DNA of 64,000 bases from Aurantiacibacter sp. D1-12 (GCF_028858515.1 NZ_JAPJZJ010000002.1:516514-580513), one strand, 5' to 3'. Shown: positions 1-8,716, numbered from the stretch's first letter. Translations and numbers: made by a program. Notes: a model not told the origin generated them from the sequence alone.

Positions 1-1
1 G

Positions 2-295
2 CTCGATCCCGACCGCGATATGACGCGCTATGGCACGGTGCAGCCGACCAATACGGACAATGTCATCAGTGTGGCCGTGCGCGATCCCAATCGCCCCGAA
101 TTCGGCATCATGACGCTGATTTTCGTGGAAGATGCGAGTGCGCCGGGCGGGCTGGAACTGGCCAGCTGGGTTGCGCTCGACTCGCAGAACAACCGCACCA
201 CGGTTCGCCTGCGGAATCACCGTTACGGCATGTCTGTGCCCGACAGCACGTTCCGCTACCGCGATCCGCGCCGCTCGACCCGTCGCCCGGGGTAA
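2..295 (+). CDS. lolA: LolA-family outer membrane lipoprotein carrier, C-terminal part
   Basis: The frame is already open at base 2 and ends at a TAA at 293-295, so the gene starts outside the window and only about 97 C-terminal residues are seen. LolA carries lipoproteins through the periplasm from the LolCDE complex to the outer membrane. The visible part is made of alternating short strands and contains the segment FVEDASAPGGL and a basic tail, RDPRRSTRR, which I recognise from alphaproteobacterial LolA proteins. The next gene on the same strand is xth, a neighbour commonly seen beside lolA in sphingomonads. The assignment rests on the C-terminus only, because the signal peptide and first half are missing. 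Confidence 0.8.
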   Translation, partial: LDPDRDMTRYGTVQPTNTDNVISVAVRDPNRPEFGIMTLIFVEDASAPGGLELASWVALDSQNNRTTVRLRNHRYGMSVPDSTFRYRDPRRSTRRPG

Positions 296-348
296 TCACC
301 TCGGGGGTCAGCGGTTGTAAAAATGCGACAGAATGCCGCTGAAATTCA

Positions 349-377
349 TTGGCGAGACAGATTCGACACACTAATTT
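349..377 (+). promoter_or_regulatory. Candidate sigma-70 promoter for the small RNA
   Basis: TTGGCG at 349-354 and TAATTT at 372-377 are separated by exactly 17 bases, close to the alphaproteobacterial housekeeping consensus. A start site about 7 bases downstream, near 384, would place the promoter directly ahead of the structured region that ends at the terminator at 490-509. The promoter is seen by pattern only. Confidence 0.45.
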
Positions 378-383
378 ACAAAA

Positions 384-510
384 ACAAAGCGCGGGCTGAG
401 GCGGGTTTCCCCCCTGTTGCCCCAACCTCTTAACAGGTTCGCGTTTTGCGAAGCGTGACGAACGCTCAATAGGAACCCTCACCGCAATGCCCCCGCGGTG
501 GGGGTTTTTA
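384..510 (+). ncRNA. Candidate structured small RNA between lolA and xth
   Basis: The 244-base gap between lolA and xth is not empty. Three consecutive hairpins can be drawn: CCTGTT (413-418) with AACAGG (432-437), TTCGC (438-442) with GCGAA (448-452), and GCGT (453-456) with ACGC (462-465). A strong Rho-independent terminator follows at 490-509, and a promoter-like pair lies at 349-377. A pyrimidine-rich CCCCCC run sits just before the first stem. The predicted transcript is about 125 nt. The layout recalls alphaproteobacterial trans-acting RNAs with C-rich unpaired motifs (for example the mmgR/suhB group), but I cannot run a covariance search and do not claim that family. The alternative is a 5' leader or attenuator of xth. 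Confidence 0.55.
490..509 (+). terminator. Rho-independent terminator
   Basis: A CCCCC/GGGGG stem (490-494 with 500-504) around the loop GCGGT is followed directly by TTTTTATTTATTT. It ends the candidate small RNA and insulates xth from upstream transcription. Confidence 0.8.
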
Positions 511-539
511 TTTATTTCAAGCGGGACTAGGGCTGCCTG

Positions 540-1328
540 ATGATCTCTATCGCCACCTGGAACATCAATTCCGTCCGCTTGCGCATGCCGATCGTCGAGC
601 GCGTCCTCCAAGAGGAAGCACCAGACATTTTGTGCCTGCAGGAAATCAAGTGCCAGGAGCACCAGTTCCCCTACAAGGCGTTCGAGGAGTTGGGTTACAG
701 CCACTTCGCAGTGCACGGGCAGAAGGGCTATCACGGTGTCGCTACGGTCAGCCGGGTGCCCATCAAGGAATTCTCCCGCCATGACTGGCAGGATAACGGC
801 GAAGCACGGCATGTTGGTGTGGAACTGCCCGATCATGACGGGCTGATCCTCGAAAACGTCTATATCCCGGCAGGCGGTGACAAACCGGACCGCGAGATCA
901 ATCCGAAGTTCGGGCAAAAGCTCGACTTCTTCGAGCGGATGACGCGCTGGTCGGAGGCGATTGATCGCCCCACGCTGCTGGTCGGCGATTTCAACGTCGC
1001 CCCGCTCGAATGCGATGTTTACGACCACAAGGCATTGCTGAAAGTCGTGAGCCACACACCGATCGAGGTCGAAACGCTGGGCAAGATGCAGGCAGCGCAC
1101 GACTGGGTGGATCTTGGCCGCAAGCACATCCCTGCGCCGCAGCGCAATTATTCATGGTGGTCCTACCGCACCTACTGGCAGGGCAAGGATCGTGGGCGCC
1201 GGCTCGATCATATGTGGGCGAGCCCCGATCTGGCCGCGCAAAGCCGCAGTCACCGCCTGGCGGAGCATACGCGCGACTGGGAAAAGCCGAGCGACCACAT
1301 CCCGCTGATCACCGAGTTCGATCTGTGA
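540..1328 (+). CDS. xth: Exodeoxyribonuclease III (AP endonuclease)
   Basis: This 262-residue protein has the length and motifs of the exonuclease III/APE1 family, which cuts DNA 5' to abasic sites and trims 3' blocking groups in base excision repair. Visible motifs are ATWNINSVR near the N-terminus (metal-ligand Asn), LQEIKCQ (catalytic Glu), GDFNVAP (Asp and Asn of the active site) and the C-terminal SDHIPL (catalytic His). The ATG at 540 follows the terminator region by about 30 bases. The stop overlaps the GTG start of ribA, so the two are probably cotranscribed. Confidence 0.95.
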   Translation: MISIATWNINSVRLRMPIVERVLQEEAPDILCLQEIKCQEHQFPYKAFEELGYSHFAVHGQKGYHGVATVSRVPIKEFSRHDWQDNGEARHVGVELPDHDGLILENVYIPAGGDKPDREINPKFGQKLDFFERMTRWSEAIDRPTLLVGDFNVAPLECDVYDHKALLKVVSHTPIEVETLGKMQAAHDWVDLGRKHIPAPQRNYSWWSYRTYWQGKDRGRRLDHMWASPDLAAQSRSHRLAEHTRDWEKPSDHIPLITEFDL

Positions 1329-2395
1329 GTTCGGCCGCTGCACCCTCTGCGGAGCGGCAAGTCGATGCGGCGCTCGCAGCGCTGCGCAAGGGACGCCAAA
1401 TTGTCCTCTCCAATGGCGAGCTGTCGGTAGCGTTCCTTTCCGCCGAGCTGGCCGATGACGCTGCCATCGCCAGCTTTCTGGGCGACACCGCACCGCGCGT
1501 GCTGCTGAGCACCGAACGCGCCGCAAGGCTGGGGCTGGTCGATCCGGCGGATACGGGCGCAAGCTTCGTCGTCGAGCTCGACAGCATCACGATTGATGAG
1601 GCGCTCGCGCTCGCCAACCCGCTGGTCGATCAATACACGCCGGTAAAGCCCGCCCGCCAGCGCACGCCCACGGTCCCCCAGATCGCCGATGCGGCCATTC
1701 GCCTGGCCAAGATGGCAGAAGTCTTGCCCGCGCTGATCTACCGCTATGCCCGCGAGGATGAAGCGGTCGACCTGCCGGTGGAATTGCTCGAAACCTACTC
1801 CCCCGAGCGCGGCCTTGCCCTGTCAGTCAGCACCAATCTGCCGGTGCACGAAGACGAGAAGGCCAAGGCCTTTATCTTCCGCGAGGCTTTGAGTGACCGC
1901 AACCATCTCGCGCTGTGGTTAGGCAAGGAGAAGGGTGACGCGACGCCGCTTGTCCGGCTGCATTCCGAATGCTTGACGGGTGATGCGCTGAGCTCGCTCA
2001 AATGCGATTGCGGCCCGCAGCTAACCGCTGCGAAGCAGGCAATTGCTGCTGATGGCGGTTATCTTGTCTACCTGCGGCAAGAGGGGCGCGGTATCGGCCT
2101 CGTCAACAAGATGCGCGCCTATTCGATGCAAGCCCGAGGGCTCGATACGGTCGATGCCAATCTGCATGTCGGTTTTGGCGATGATGAGCGCGATTACCGG
2201 ATCGCGGCTGAAATGCTGCGCCAGCTGGGCGTGAGCGAAGTTCGGCTGCTCACCAACAATCCTGAGAAGATCCGCGCACTGGAGGCCGAAGGTATTGCTG
2301 TGGTCGAGCGCATTCCGCTTGAGCTGCCGAGCAATCCGCACAATGCCAAGTATCTCGCCACCAAGCGCGACAAGGCAGGACACATGCTCAAATGA
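1325..2395 (+). CDS. ribA: GTP cyclohydrolase II (RibA) with degenerate RibB-like N-terminus
   Basis: RibA opens GTP to give the first intermediate of riboflavin synthesis. I place the start at the GTG that overlaps the xth stop (GTGA); this gives 356 residues, whereas the open frame upstream lies inside xth. The C-terminal ~200 residues carry the zinc-binding segment HSECLTGDALSSLKCDCG and the GTP-site motif QEGRGIGL, both intact. The N-terminal ~130 residues resemble the fold position of RibB (DHBP synthase) seen in bifunctional RibBA proteins but lack the acidic DHBP synthase motifs, so only the cyclohydrolase activity is supported. A GNAT gene follows with a 4-base overlap. Confidence 0.9.
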   Translation: MSSAAAPSAERQVDAALAALRKGRQIVLSNGELSVAFLSAELADDAAIASFLGDTAPRVLLSTERAARLGLVDPADTGASFVVELDSITIDEALALANPLVDQYTPVKPARQRTPTVPQIADAAIRLAKMAEVLPALIYRYAREDEAVDLPVELLETYSPERGLALSVSTNLPVHEDEKAKAFIFREALSDRNHLALWLGKEKGDATPLVRLHSECLTGDALSSLKCDCGPQLTAAKQAIAADGGYLVYLRQEGRGIGLVNKMRAYSMQARGLDTVDANLHVGFGDDERDYRIAAEMLRQLGVSEVRLLTNNPEKIRALEAEGIAVVERIPLELPSNPHNAKYLATKRDKAGHMLK

Positions 2396-2889
2396 GCTGG
2401 ATCATTCGCGAAGAGCGGGCGGGCGATGAAGCCGCGATTGACGCCCTTACCCGCCGTTCCTTCACCGGCCACCCCTATTCCGACGGTGACGAACAGGACG
2501 TTATCGCGCGACTGCGTGCAGATGGCGATCTGCTGTTGTCACTTGTGGCAGAGCGCAATGGCGAGCTGATCGGGCAGGCCACCTATTCGCGCGCGATATT
2601 GTCCAATGGAGAGCAGGACTGGATGGTCATCGGCCCGATTGCAGTCGATCCGTCGTGTCAGGGCGAAGGGATAGGGCGCGCGCTGATGGAGGCTGGCGAA
2701 ACGGCCCTGAAAGCACAGGGCGCCAAAGGTGTCACCGCGCTCGGTGATCCGCAGCTCTACAGCCGCTTCGGCTATCTGCAGCACACGGCGATGACTCTCG
2801 ACGGCGAGCTGGGTGAATACCTGCAAGTGAAGAGCTTCGGTGCACAGATTCCCGCAGCGACACTGACCTACGCGCCCGCTTTCGGTTAA
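2392..2889 (+). CDS. GNAT family N-acetyltransferase
   Basis: This 165-residue protein fits the single-domain GNAT fold, which moves an acetyl group from acetyl-CoA to an amine. The region IGPIAVDPSCQGEGIGRAL around residues 82-100 is motif A, with the Q-x-x-G-x-G/A pyrophosphate loop. The segment ending YSRFGY is the motif B part, typical of the YhbS-like subgroup. The ATG overlaps the ribA stop (ATGA), suggesting translational coupling, although the substrate cannot be read from the sequence. It converges with psd, the two stop codons overlapping by 4 bases. Confidence 0.85.
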   Translation: MSWIIREERAGDEAAIDALTRRSFTGHPYSDGDEQDVIARLRADGDLLLSLVAERNGELIGQATYSRAILSNGEQDWMVIGPIAVDPSCQGEGIGRALMEAGETALKAQGAKGVTALGDPQLYSRFGYLQHTAMTLDGELGEYLQVKSFGAQIPAATLTYAPAFG

Positions 2890-3728
2890 AGCCAGCGGCC
2901 CAGCGCTTGGCCCATGCGCACGGGGCTTCCGGCGGAGAGACCCGCGTCCCATTCAACCTTGCCCGGTTCGAACAGCAGGATTGCCGTCGAGCCCAGGAAG
3001 AAGCGGCCCATTTCGTCTCCTGCAGCGAAGCTGTGGTCGCCTGCATCGAAGGTGCGGTGACGAGCCCTGCGCTGGTGCGCCTTCTCTCGCCCACCCCAGA
3101 CCGTGGCGATCCCGGCCACGATCATCGCGCCGACCATGACGTTGGCGAAATTGCCGTGCGGCCCGTCGAAGAAGCAGGCGAGGCGTTCGTTGCGCGCAAA
3201 AAGGTCATCGACATTCTCCGCCGTCGTCTGATTCACCGAAAACAGGTCGCCCGGCACGTAGATCGTGCCCTGAAGCGTCCCTGCGGCGGGCATGTGGACG
3301 CGGTGATAATCTTTCGGGCTCAGATAGATTGTGGCGAAAGTGCCGCCCTCGAACCGCCCGGCAATCTGCGGGTCGCCGCCGAGCAATTGCGTGGCGGTAA
3401 ACTCGCGCCCCTTGGCCTGGAACACCTTACCATCGGTAATCTCACCGATCTGGCTCACCGCTCCGTCTGCCGGAGACAGCACATGCGTGTCCGCATCCGC
3501 TAACGGGCGTGCACCGTCCTTCAGCTCGCGGGTGAAGAAGTCATTGAAGTTCGCATAGGCCTCCACCGGCCGTGCAGCTTCGGCCATGTCGACATCGTAG
3601 GCGTCGATAAAGCGCCGGATCAGGCGGTCCTTGAGCCAAGGCTTCTGGGACGCGGCGAACTTTCCGGCGAGGCGAGAAATGGCGTGCTGGGGTGCAGCAT
3701 GCTGGAGAGCGATAAACGGTTTCGACAT
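2886..3728 (-). CDS. psd: Phosphatidylserine decarboxylase proenzyme
   Basis: Psd converts phosphatidylserine to phosphatidylethanolamine at the inner membrane. The protein is about 280 residues, similar to the E. coli-type enzyme. The self-cleavage motif LGST lies near the C-terminus (FFLGSTAIL); its Ser becomes the pyruvoyl group. An upstream FSPADG-like segment (LSPADGAVSQIG) and the segment KDYHRVHMP are also family hallmarks. I use the ATG at 3728; a TTG at 3740 is also in frame. It is preceded on the same strand, 33 bases away or a little more, by the beta-helix gene. Confidence 0.93.
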   Translation of the reverse strand: MSKPFIALQHAAPQHAISRLAGKFAASQKPWLKDRLIRRFIDAYDVDMAEAARPVEAYANFNDFFTRELKDGARPLADADTHVLSPADGAVSQIGEITDGKVFQAKGREFTATQLLGGDPQIAGRFEGGTFATIYLSPKDYHRVHMPAAGTLQGTIYVPGDLFSVNQTTAENVDDLFARNERLACFFDGPHGNFANVMVGAMIVAGIATVWGGREKAHQRRARHRTFDAGDHSFAAGDEMGRFFLGSTAILLFEPGKVEWDAGLSAGSPVRMGQALGRWL

Positions 3729-3773
3729 ATGCCCGTTCAATAGACCGGGGCGGGCATGGGTTCCAAGCGAAGC

Positions 3774-4760
3774 TTAGCGCACCTCGTAACGCGAGAGACC
3801 ACGGCCCAGCGCGTTGTCACCGATACCGCCCATGTCGCCCGACCAGTCGGCCACGAACACCGTGGTGCGGTTCACACCCGGAGCCAGCCGCGCATCGTTG
3901 CCGACCACAACCAGCCCTGCGCTGGAGCGTGAGCGACCCTCGGCCGCGACAGCGATAAAGGCGGAGTAGTTTTCCTTGTCGAGGCCCTGCACGAACCAGT
4001 TGTTGCTGATCTGGCCCGTGGCACCGCCCGGAAGATCGATCATGTAGTTGGTTCCGCGCCCTGCGGCATCGTCAAAGCTGCACGAAGCCACATCGACACG
4101 GCCTGCGCGCGATTTGACATAGTGGCCTCCGCGCCCCTCTTCGAAGCGCGAGTTGGTGATGCGAACATGGGCAAGATCGCCTGTGTAGATCGAGTGCGCA
4201 CAGCCGCCTGCGCCTTCGCAAGTGCCAAGGCGGGTAAAGGTGGAGCGATCGACAACCAGCTGCGACGAGCCATCGCTGGCGGTCAGAATGCCTTGCTGGC
4301 TATCGCGAAACCAGCTCTGAGCAACTGTCAGGTTGCCCGTTTCCAGCCGGATGCCCGAACCGTTGTAATCGGGCACGCGCATGTTCTGGAAAATGAGGCC
4401 GGAGACCTCTGCGCTCTGGCCACGCAGCACGAGAGCGGCTTTACCCTCGCACGTCACGCCGTCGAAAATGGCGCTGCCCGGCGTGCTGGCGAAGTATGAG
4501 ATATTGCCCGCGGTCTGCACCGCGCATTGTTCGTGTCGGCCCGGCGCAATCGCGATAGTGCCGGTCCCGCTGCCAATCGCGTTCACCGCATCCTGCAAGC
4601 GGGTAAAGCCCTGCCCCGTCTCGACCACGGTGTACGGCGAGGCACGGTCCTGTGCGAACAGCGTCGCGGTTGGAATAGCAGCGATGGCAAGCGCAGCGAC
4701 ACCCAATGCAAGCTTGGACGTGAGACGCGAAACGGGCGGACGGCTGGCGGCGTAAGTCAT
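3774..4760 (-). CDS. Secreted right-handed beta-helix repeat protein
   Basis: The 328-residue product starts with basic residues followed by a hydrophobic stretch and an AQ-D cleavage site near residue 37, a Sec signal peptide. The rest shows repeated short N/G/V-rich turns (for example LTVAQSWFRDS, VDRSTFTRL, VRITNSRFEE), the pattern of right-handed parallel beta-helix proteins related to pectate lyases and other polysaccharide-acting or -binding proteins. Four Cys residues lie in the first two thirds. No catalytic motif is clear enough to name an activity. It sits between a small membrane protein gene and psd on the same strand. Confidence 0.75.
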   Translation of the reverse strand: MTYAASRPPVSRLTSKLALGVAALAIAAIPTATLFAQDRASPYTVVETGQGFTRLQDAVNAIGSGTGTIAIAPGRHEQCAVQTAGNISYFASTPGSAIFDGVTCEGKAALVLRGQSAEVSGLIFQNMRVPDYNGSGIRLETGNLTVAQSWFRDSQQGILTASDGSSQLVVDRSTFTRLGTCEGAGGCAHSIYTGDLAHVRITNSRFEEGRGGHYVKSRAGRVDVASCSFDDAAGRGTNYMIDLPGGATGQISNNWFVQGLDKENYSAFIAVAAEGRSRSSAGLVVVGNDARLAPGVNRTTVFVADWSGDMGGIGDNALGRGLSRYEVR

Positions 4761-4813
4761 GCCCGCAGGCGTAGCGGAAAACGGTTAACGGGCAGCTAAG
4801 CACGGCTGCTGCA

Positions 4814-5068
4814 TCAGAGCCTTTGGCGCCAGCCGCCTTTGGTGTGCCGTTTGGCCAGCCAGAGAAATGGAATGGTGATTCCGGTGAGGGCAAGGGCGAA
4901 CACAATCCATCCCATTGCTTCGACATAGAGGCCAATCAATGTCGCGACAGCGATGTAGAGCAGGAGCAGAACCCACCCTTGCCACGCGCAGGGCAAGCCC
5001 GATCCGTAGCCGTACTTCTTCGGGTGAAACCACGGCTCGTCACTCAAAATGCGGTGCAGCATGGTCAC
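4814..5068 (-). CDS. Small two-helix membrane protein of the SPFH operon
   Basis: The 84-residue protein begins with a hydrophilic segment rich in aromatic residues and has two hydrophobic stretches (about residues 31-47 and 52-68), followed by a basic tail. I do not recognise a family. The GTG start at 5068 overlaps the stop of the ribbon-helix-helix gene (GTGA); an ATG lies two codons later. The overlap places it as the third gene of the operon SPFH, RHH, membrane protein, so a role at the membrane together with the SPFH protein is a reasonable inference. Confidence 0.7.
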   Translation of the reverse strand: MTMLHRILSDEPWFHPKKYGYGSGLPCAWQGWVLLLLYIAVATLIGLYVEAMGWIVFALALTGITIPFLWLAKRHTKGGWRQRL

Positions 5069-5265
5069 TCTCCTTTAGGCGGTCGCCCGCGTCTCGGCCT
5101 AGCGCTAATCGGGACATCGATCCCGCGCTTTTTCAGCGCTTCACGAATCAGCACCTCAAGCTCTGCATTAACCGAACGCAGTTCCTTCGCGGCAAGGCGC
5201 TCCACCGCATCGTGGAGCGCCGGATCGAGCCGCAGGGCAAATGCTTTCTTTGTCGCCTTGGTCAT
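5065..5265 (-). CDS. Arc-type ribbon-helix-helix DNA-binding protein
   Basis: This 66-residue protein has the start KKAFALRLDPALHDAVERLA (a beta strand followed by helix A), then a second helix with AELEVLIREAL, the order seen in Arc/MetJ-type ribbon-helix-helix repressors. The C-terminal tail is basic (RPRRGRPPKGE), like an AT-hook, and would add DNA affinity. I chose the second of two adjacent ATGs because GGAGG lies 6 bases upstream of it. It lies inside the SPFH operon, so it may autoregulate the operon through the AT-rich palindrome at 6229-6249; this is inference. No toxin-like partner is visible. Confidence 0.75.
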   Translation of the reverse strand: MTKATKKAFALRLDPALHDAVERLAAKELRSVNAELEVLIREALKKRGIDVPISARPRRGRPPKGE

Positions 5266-5295
5266 CATGAACCTCCGCGCGAAGCCATTCGCACT

Positions 5296-6207
5296 TTACT
5301 GGTAGAGCGAGCCGGTGTTGACGATGGGCTGCGTCTCGCGATCACCGCACAGGACGACCATCAGGTTGGAGACCATCGCTGCACGGCGCTCGTCATCGAG
5401 CTCGACAATTTGGTCCTTAGCCAGCTTTTCGAGCGCGTCTTCGACCATACCGACCGCGCCGAGCACCACCTTTTTGCGCGCCGCGATAACCGCATCAGCC
5501 TGCTGGCGACGGAGCATCGCACCGGCAATTTCGCTTGCATAGGCAAGGTGGGTGAGGCCCGCTTCGTCCACGACGATACCAGCCACCGCCAGCCGTTCGT
5601 TCAGCTCCTCGCGCAGTTCGGAGTTCACCACTTCAGGGCTGCCGCGCAGCGTCGTTTCGCCTTCCTCGAAATCGTCATAGGGGTGGCGTGCGCCAACCGT
5701 GCGAAGACCCGCTTCGATCTGGATGTTCACGAACTCCTTGAAGTCATCGACATCGAATACAGCCTGCGCGGTGTCTTTCACCCGCCAGACAACGTTACAG
5801 GCGACATCGATCGGATTACCGCGCTTGTCGTTGATCTTCACGCGTTCCGAATGAACGTTGTGCGCGCGCACCGAGATTTTCTTGCGGCCCATCCATGGCA
5901 ATACCCATCGAAGACCCTCGGTCCGATCGGTGCCGCGATACTCGCCGAACAGCGTGATTACCGCGCCCTGGTTGGGCTGGATCATGTAGAATCCGCACCA
6001 GGTGAAGAGCGCAAGTATGAAAGTGACCGCGCCGCTGAGCAACCAAGGCTCCCCCGAACCGCCTGTTTCCTCCGCCACAATCGCGGATGCCACGCACCAA
6101 ATGATAGCCGCCGTTAGCGCCAGGGCGAGTGCAAGCATGAGATAGCCATTGTGCCCGCTTGCGGGAGATTCCCGGCTGGCGGTCATGGCGGAACTATTGT
6201 CTGTCAT
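5296..6207 (-). CDS. SPFH/band-7 domain membrane protein
   Basis: The 303-residue protein has two N-terminal hydrophobic segments (about residues 22-43 and 57-75), followed by an SPFH domain beginning at FYMIQPNQGAVITLFGEYRGT and running through an alanine- and glutamate-rich helical part. SPFH proteins (flotillin, HflK/C, stomatin relatives) assemble on membranes and organise microdomains or protease complexes. A strong GGAGAAGG ribosome site lies just upstream of the ATG. It is the first gene of an operon with a ribbon-helix-helix regulator and a small membrane protein. It lacks a neighbouring NfeD protease, so it is not a typical stomatin operon. Confidence 0.88.
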   Translation of the reverse strand: MTDNSSAMTASRESPASGHNGYLMLALALALTAAIIWCVASAIVAEETGGSGEPWLLSGAVTFILALFTWCGFYMIQPNQGAVITLFGEYRGTDRTEGLRWVLPWMGRKKISVRAHNVHSERVKINDKRGNPIDVACNVVWRVKDTAQAVFDVDDFKEFVNIQIEAGLRTVGARHPYDDFEEGETTLRGSPEVVNSELREELNERLAVAGIVVDEAGLTHLAYASEIAGAMLRRQQADAVIAARKKVVLGAVGMVEDALEKLAKDQIVELDDERRAAMVSNLMVVLCGDRETQPIVNTGSLYQ

Positions 6208-6228
6208 ATCCTTCTCCGTAATATAATT

Positions 6229-6249
6229 ATGATATCATATTTATATCAT
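6229..6249 (-). promoter_or_regulatory. AT-rich palindromic operator upstream of the SPFH operon
   Basis: On the plus strand ATGATAT (6229-6235) and ATATCAT (6243-6249) form an inverted repeat with a 7-base gap. The perfect 10-base palindrome ATGATATCAT (6229-6238) and the 8-base palindrome ATAATTAT (6223-6230) lie in the same 27 bases. In an otherwise GC-rich genome this is a striking island. On the minus strand a TTGAAA (6260-6265) precedes it by a distance suited to a -35 element, so a bound repressor would cover the -10 region. The operon's own RHH protein is the obvious candidate; this is not shown. Confidence 0.6.
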
Positions 6250-6286
6250 CGGGCCGGATTTTCAAGGAGAATCGGTTCGGCAGAGG

Positions 6287-8089
6287 TCAGTTTTCGCGGA
6301 TCGCCCTCAGAAACGCCTCGCCATAGGCTGCTAGTTTCTTCTCGCCGACGCCCGAGATTGTGCCCATTTCGGCAAGCGAAGCGGGGCGGTCTGCAGCCAT
6401 GCTGCGCAGGACTGCATCGTGAAACACGACATAGGGCGGCACCTGCGCCTCTGCTGCCAGATCGCGGCGCAGTGCCCGTAGCGCATCGAACAGCGGATCG
6501 CCGACAGGATTGGGCGTCTGGTCCTTGCGCCGCTTGCGGCCCGATGGGCGTTCGGGAGGACGCGTCATCATCAGCTCAGCTTCACCGGTGAGGAGCGCGC
6601 GCGCATCGCCCGCAAGCTTCAACCCACCATGTTCGTTCTGCACCAGGCTGCCGCGCACCTGCAGGGCGCGGGCGACGGCCTGCAACAGCCGTGCATCCTC
6701 ACCTTCGACAATGCCGTAAACCGAAAGCTGATCATGACCGCGCTGGACCACGCGATCATCGGCAGCGCCCGTCAGCACCTTCTGCACATGGCCGAAGCCA
6801 TAACTTTGCCCGGTGCGATAGACAGCGGAGAGCAACTTGCGCCCCAGCTCTGTCACATCGATCTGCTGCGGCGGTTCGAGGCAATTGTCGCAATTCCCGC
6901 AGGTCTCTGGCGGGTCCTCGCCGAAGTGCCGCAATAGCACCGCCCGGCGGCATCCGGCGGTTTCCACGAGGCCAGCCAGCGCATCGAGCCGTGCACGTTC
7001 GCCGCGCTGACGCTCCTCGCCCACTTCGCCCAGCCGCGCCCGTGCCTGCGCAAAATCGCCCGGACCCCACAGGGTGATCGCCAGCGCCGGATCGCCATCG
7101 CGGCCCGCGCGCCCGGTTTCCTGATAATAGGCCTCTATCGATTTCGGAATTCCGGCATGCGCGACAAAGCGAACATCGGGTTTGTCGATCCCCATGCCGA
7201 AAGCGATGGTGGCGACCATCACCATATCCTCGCTGGCAACGAAGGCCGCCTGGTTGGCCGCGCGCTCCTCCGGCGGAAGGCCTGCGTGGTAGGGGAGCAC
7301 CGGACGGCCCGACGCTGCCGCCAGTTGCTCTGCCAGCGCCTCCACCTTGCGGCGTGTTGGCGCGTAAATGATGCCCGGCCCTGGCTCGTCTGCCAGCAGG
7401 CGCGCGAGCTGCTTGGGCAGCGAATCGCGGTGATTGAAGGCGTAACGGATATTGGGCCTGTCGAAGCCCGCAATGATCAGCCCGTCCTCCGCAATCCCAA
7501 GCTGGGTGAGGATATCGCTGCGCGTATGGGCGTCTGCAGTCGCGGTCAGCGCCAGCCGAGGAACCTGCGGGAATGTGTCCATCAGCGGGCGAAGCTGGCG
7601 ATAGTCAGGGCGGAAATCATGCCCCCATTCAGACACGCAATGCGCCTCGTCCACCGCGAACAGGCTAAGCTTCGCGCGCGAGAGCAGATCGCGAAAGCCC
7701 GGCTGGCTAGCACGCTCGGGCGCGACGTAGAGCAAATCGAGCTCCCCCGCCTCAAACGCGTCCAACGTCTCGCGCCAGTCAGCATCGACGCTGGTGAGCG
7801 TCGCCGCGCGGATGCCATTGGCGCGCGCACTGCGCAGCTGGTCATGCATCAGTGCGATCAGCGGAGAGATTACCACGCAGGTGCCGTCCAGCATGGTCGC
7901 AGGCAATTGATAGGTTAGCGACTTGCCCGCCCCCGTAGGCATCACCGCCAGCGTGGATTGCCCCGCAAGCACGCGCCCGATCACATCGCTCTGCACGCCG
8001 CGAAAGTCGGTAAAGCCGAACAGGCGGCGCAGTTCTTCGGCTGCATGGTCAAGTGTCATGGCGGGGGCGGGAGCGGTGTCCATTGCCAT
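6287..8089 (-). CDS. recQ: ATP-dependent DNA helicase RecQ
   Basis: RecQ unwinds DNA 3' to 5' during recombination repair and replication fork processing. The chosen ATG at 8089 gives 600 residues, the usual family length; further upstream codons are not needed. Visible in order are the Walker A segment [14 protein letters not shown], the DEAH box in [17 protein letters not shown] (which includes the RecQ aromatic-rich loop), the arginine-finger region ETGRAGRDG, the zinc cysteines of the RQC domain ([11 protein letters not shown] then CGNCDNC) and a C-terminal HRDC domain. It is transcribed away from the small lipoprotein gene at 8207. Confidence 0.95.
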   Translation of the reverse strand: MAMDTAPAPAMTLDHAAEELRRLFGFTDFRGVQSDVIGRVLAGQSTLAVMPTGAGKSLTYQLPATMLDGTCVVISPLIALMHDQLRSARANGIRAATLTSVDADWRETLDAFEAGELDLLYVAPERASQPGFRDLLSRAKLSLFAVDEAHCVSEWGHDFRPDYRQLRPLMDTFPQVPRLALTATADAHTRSDILTQLGIAEDGLIIAGFDRPNIRYAFNHRDSLPKQLARLLADEPGPGIIYAPTRRKVEALAEQLAAASGRPVLPYHAGLPPEERAANQAAFVASEDMVMVATIAFGMGIDKPDVRFVAHAGIPKSIEAYYQETGRAGRDGDPALAITLWGPGDFAQARARLGEVGEERQRGERARLDALAGLVETAGCRRAVLLRHFGEDPPETCGNCDNCLEPPQQIDVTELGRKLLSAVYRTGQSYGFGHVQKVLTGAADDRVVQRGHDQLSVYGIVEGEDARLLQAVARALQVRGSLVQNEHGGLKLAGDARALLTGEAELMMTRPPERPSGRKRRKDQTPNPVGDPLFDALRALRRDLAAEAQVPPYVVFHDAVLRSMAADRPASLAEMGTISGVGEKKLAAYGEAFLRAIREN

Positions 8090-8206
8090 TCGTCTCTGAC
8101 AGATCACGCCCTGTGCGACCACTGTCGCAAAACGGCTTTCCACGCGGGCGATCGCTGGGCTAAGCAGGTTGTTCTGTTTCAAACCACCACAAGAGGGGTT
8201 CTTGTT

Positions 8207-8506
8207 ATGAAGAAGCTTGCAATTATCGCCACCGGCGCGGCCTTCGCGCTCGCCGCCTGCGGTTCCTCCACCGATGCATCCGAAGATGCCGTGGCAGACA
8301 CCGTGGAAGTCCCCGCTGACGATGCAATGGAAGACGCGCCAGAGCCTGTCGCCGATGAAGCGATGGAAGACGAAATGAGCGAGGAAGATGCCGCTGCCGA
8401 AATGGAAGCGCGCGAAGCCGACGCCGAAGAAGCTGCCGACGATGCCATGAGCGTTGTCGAAGCAGCCGAGGCTGCTCAGGCCGAAATGGAAGAGGCCGCC
8501 GAGTAA
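8207..8506 (+). CDS. Small acidic lipoprotein
   Basis: The 99-residue product begins [19 protein letters not shown]: a signal peptide with lipobox LAAC, so the mature protein would start at Cys18 and be lipid-anchored. The mature part is almost only Asp, Glu, Ala and Met, with repeated AMED/AMEDE units, and is probably helical or disordered. AAGAGGGG lies ahead of the ATG as ribosome site. A second gene of the same design lies at 9808-10053 on the other strand, and a third small lipoprotein follows immediately. Function unknown; a negatively charged periplasmic lipoprotein could bind cations or act as a spacer, but this is a guess. Confidence 0.75.
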   Translation: MKKLAIIATGAAFALAACGSSTDASEDAVADTVEVPADDAMEDAPEPVADEAMEDEMSEEDAAAEMEAREADAEEAADDAMSVVEAAEAAQAEMEEAAE

Positions 8507-8512
8507 TTGGCC

Positions 8513-8716
8513 ATGATGCGCCGCGCCTTGCCGCTTTTCGCGCTGGGCGCGGTGCTTTCCTCCTGCTCCGACAGCAGGGGTGACCGCGGACCCGATCCTG
8601 CCACCGCCGATGAAGCGCGCGCGCTGTCACAGGCGGCAGAGATGCTCGAAGAGCGACCACGCGAGGATGCGCCGCAAGCGGCTCCGTCCGATGAAGGGAG
8701 CGACCCAGCGGATTAG
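8513..8716 (+). CDS. Small lipoprotein, hypothetical
   Basis: The 67-residue product starts [18 protein letters not shown], a short signal peptide ending in a lipobox-like LSSC, followed by a polar region rich in Asp, Glu, Pro and Ala. The ATG lies 6 bases after the stop of the preceding lipoprotein gene; a TTG directly after that stop is also in frame. The tight spacing and the shared lipoprotein design argue that it is real and cotranscribed. I do not recognise a family. Confidence 0.6.
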   Translation: MMRRALPLFALGAVLSSCSDSRGDRGPDPATADEARALSQAAEMLEERPREDAPQAAPSDEGSDPAD

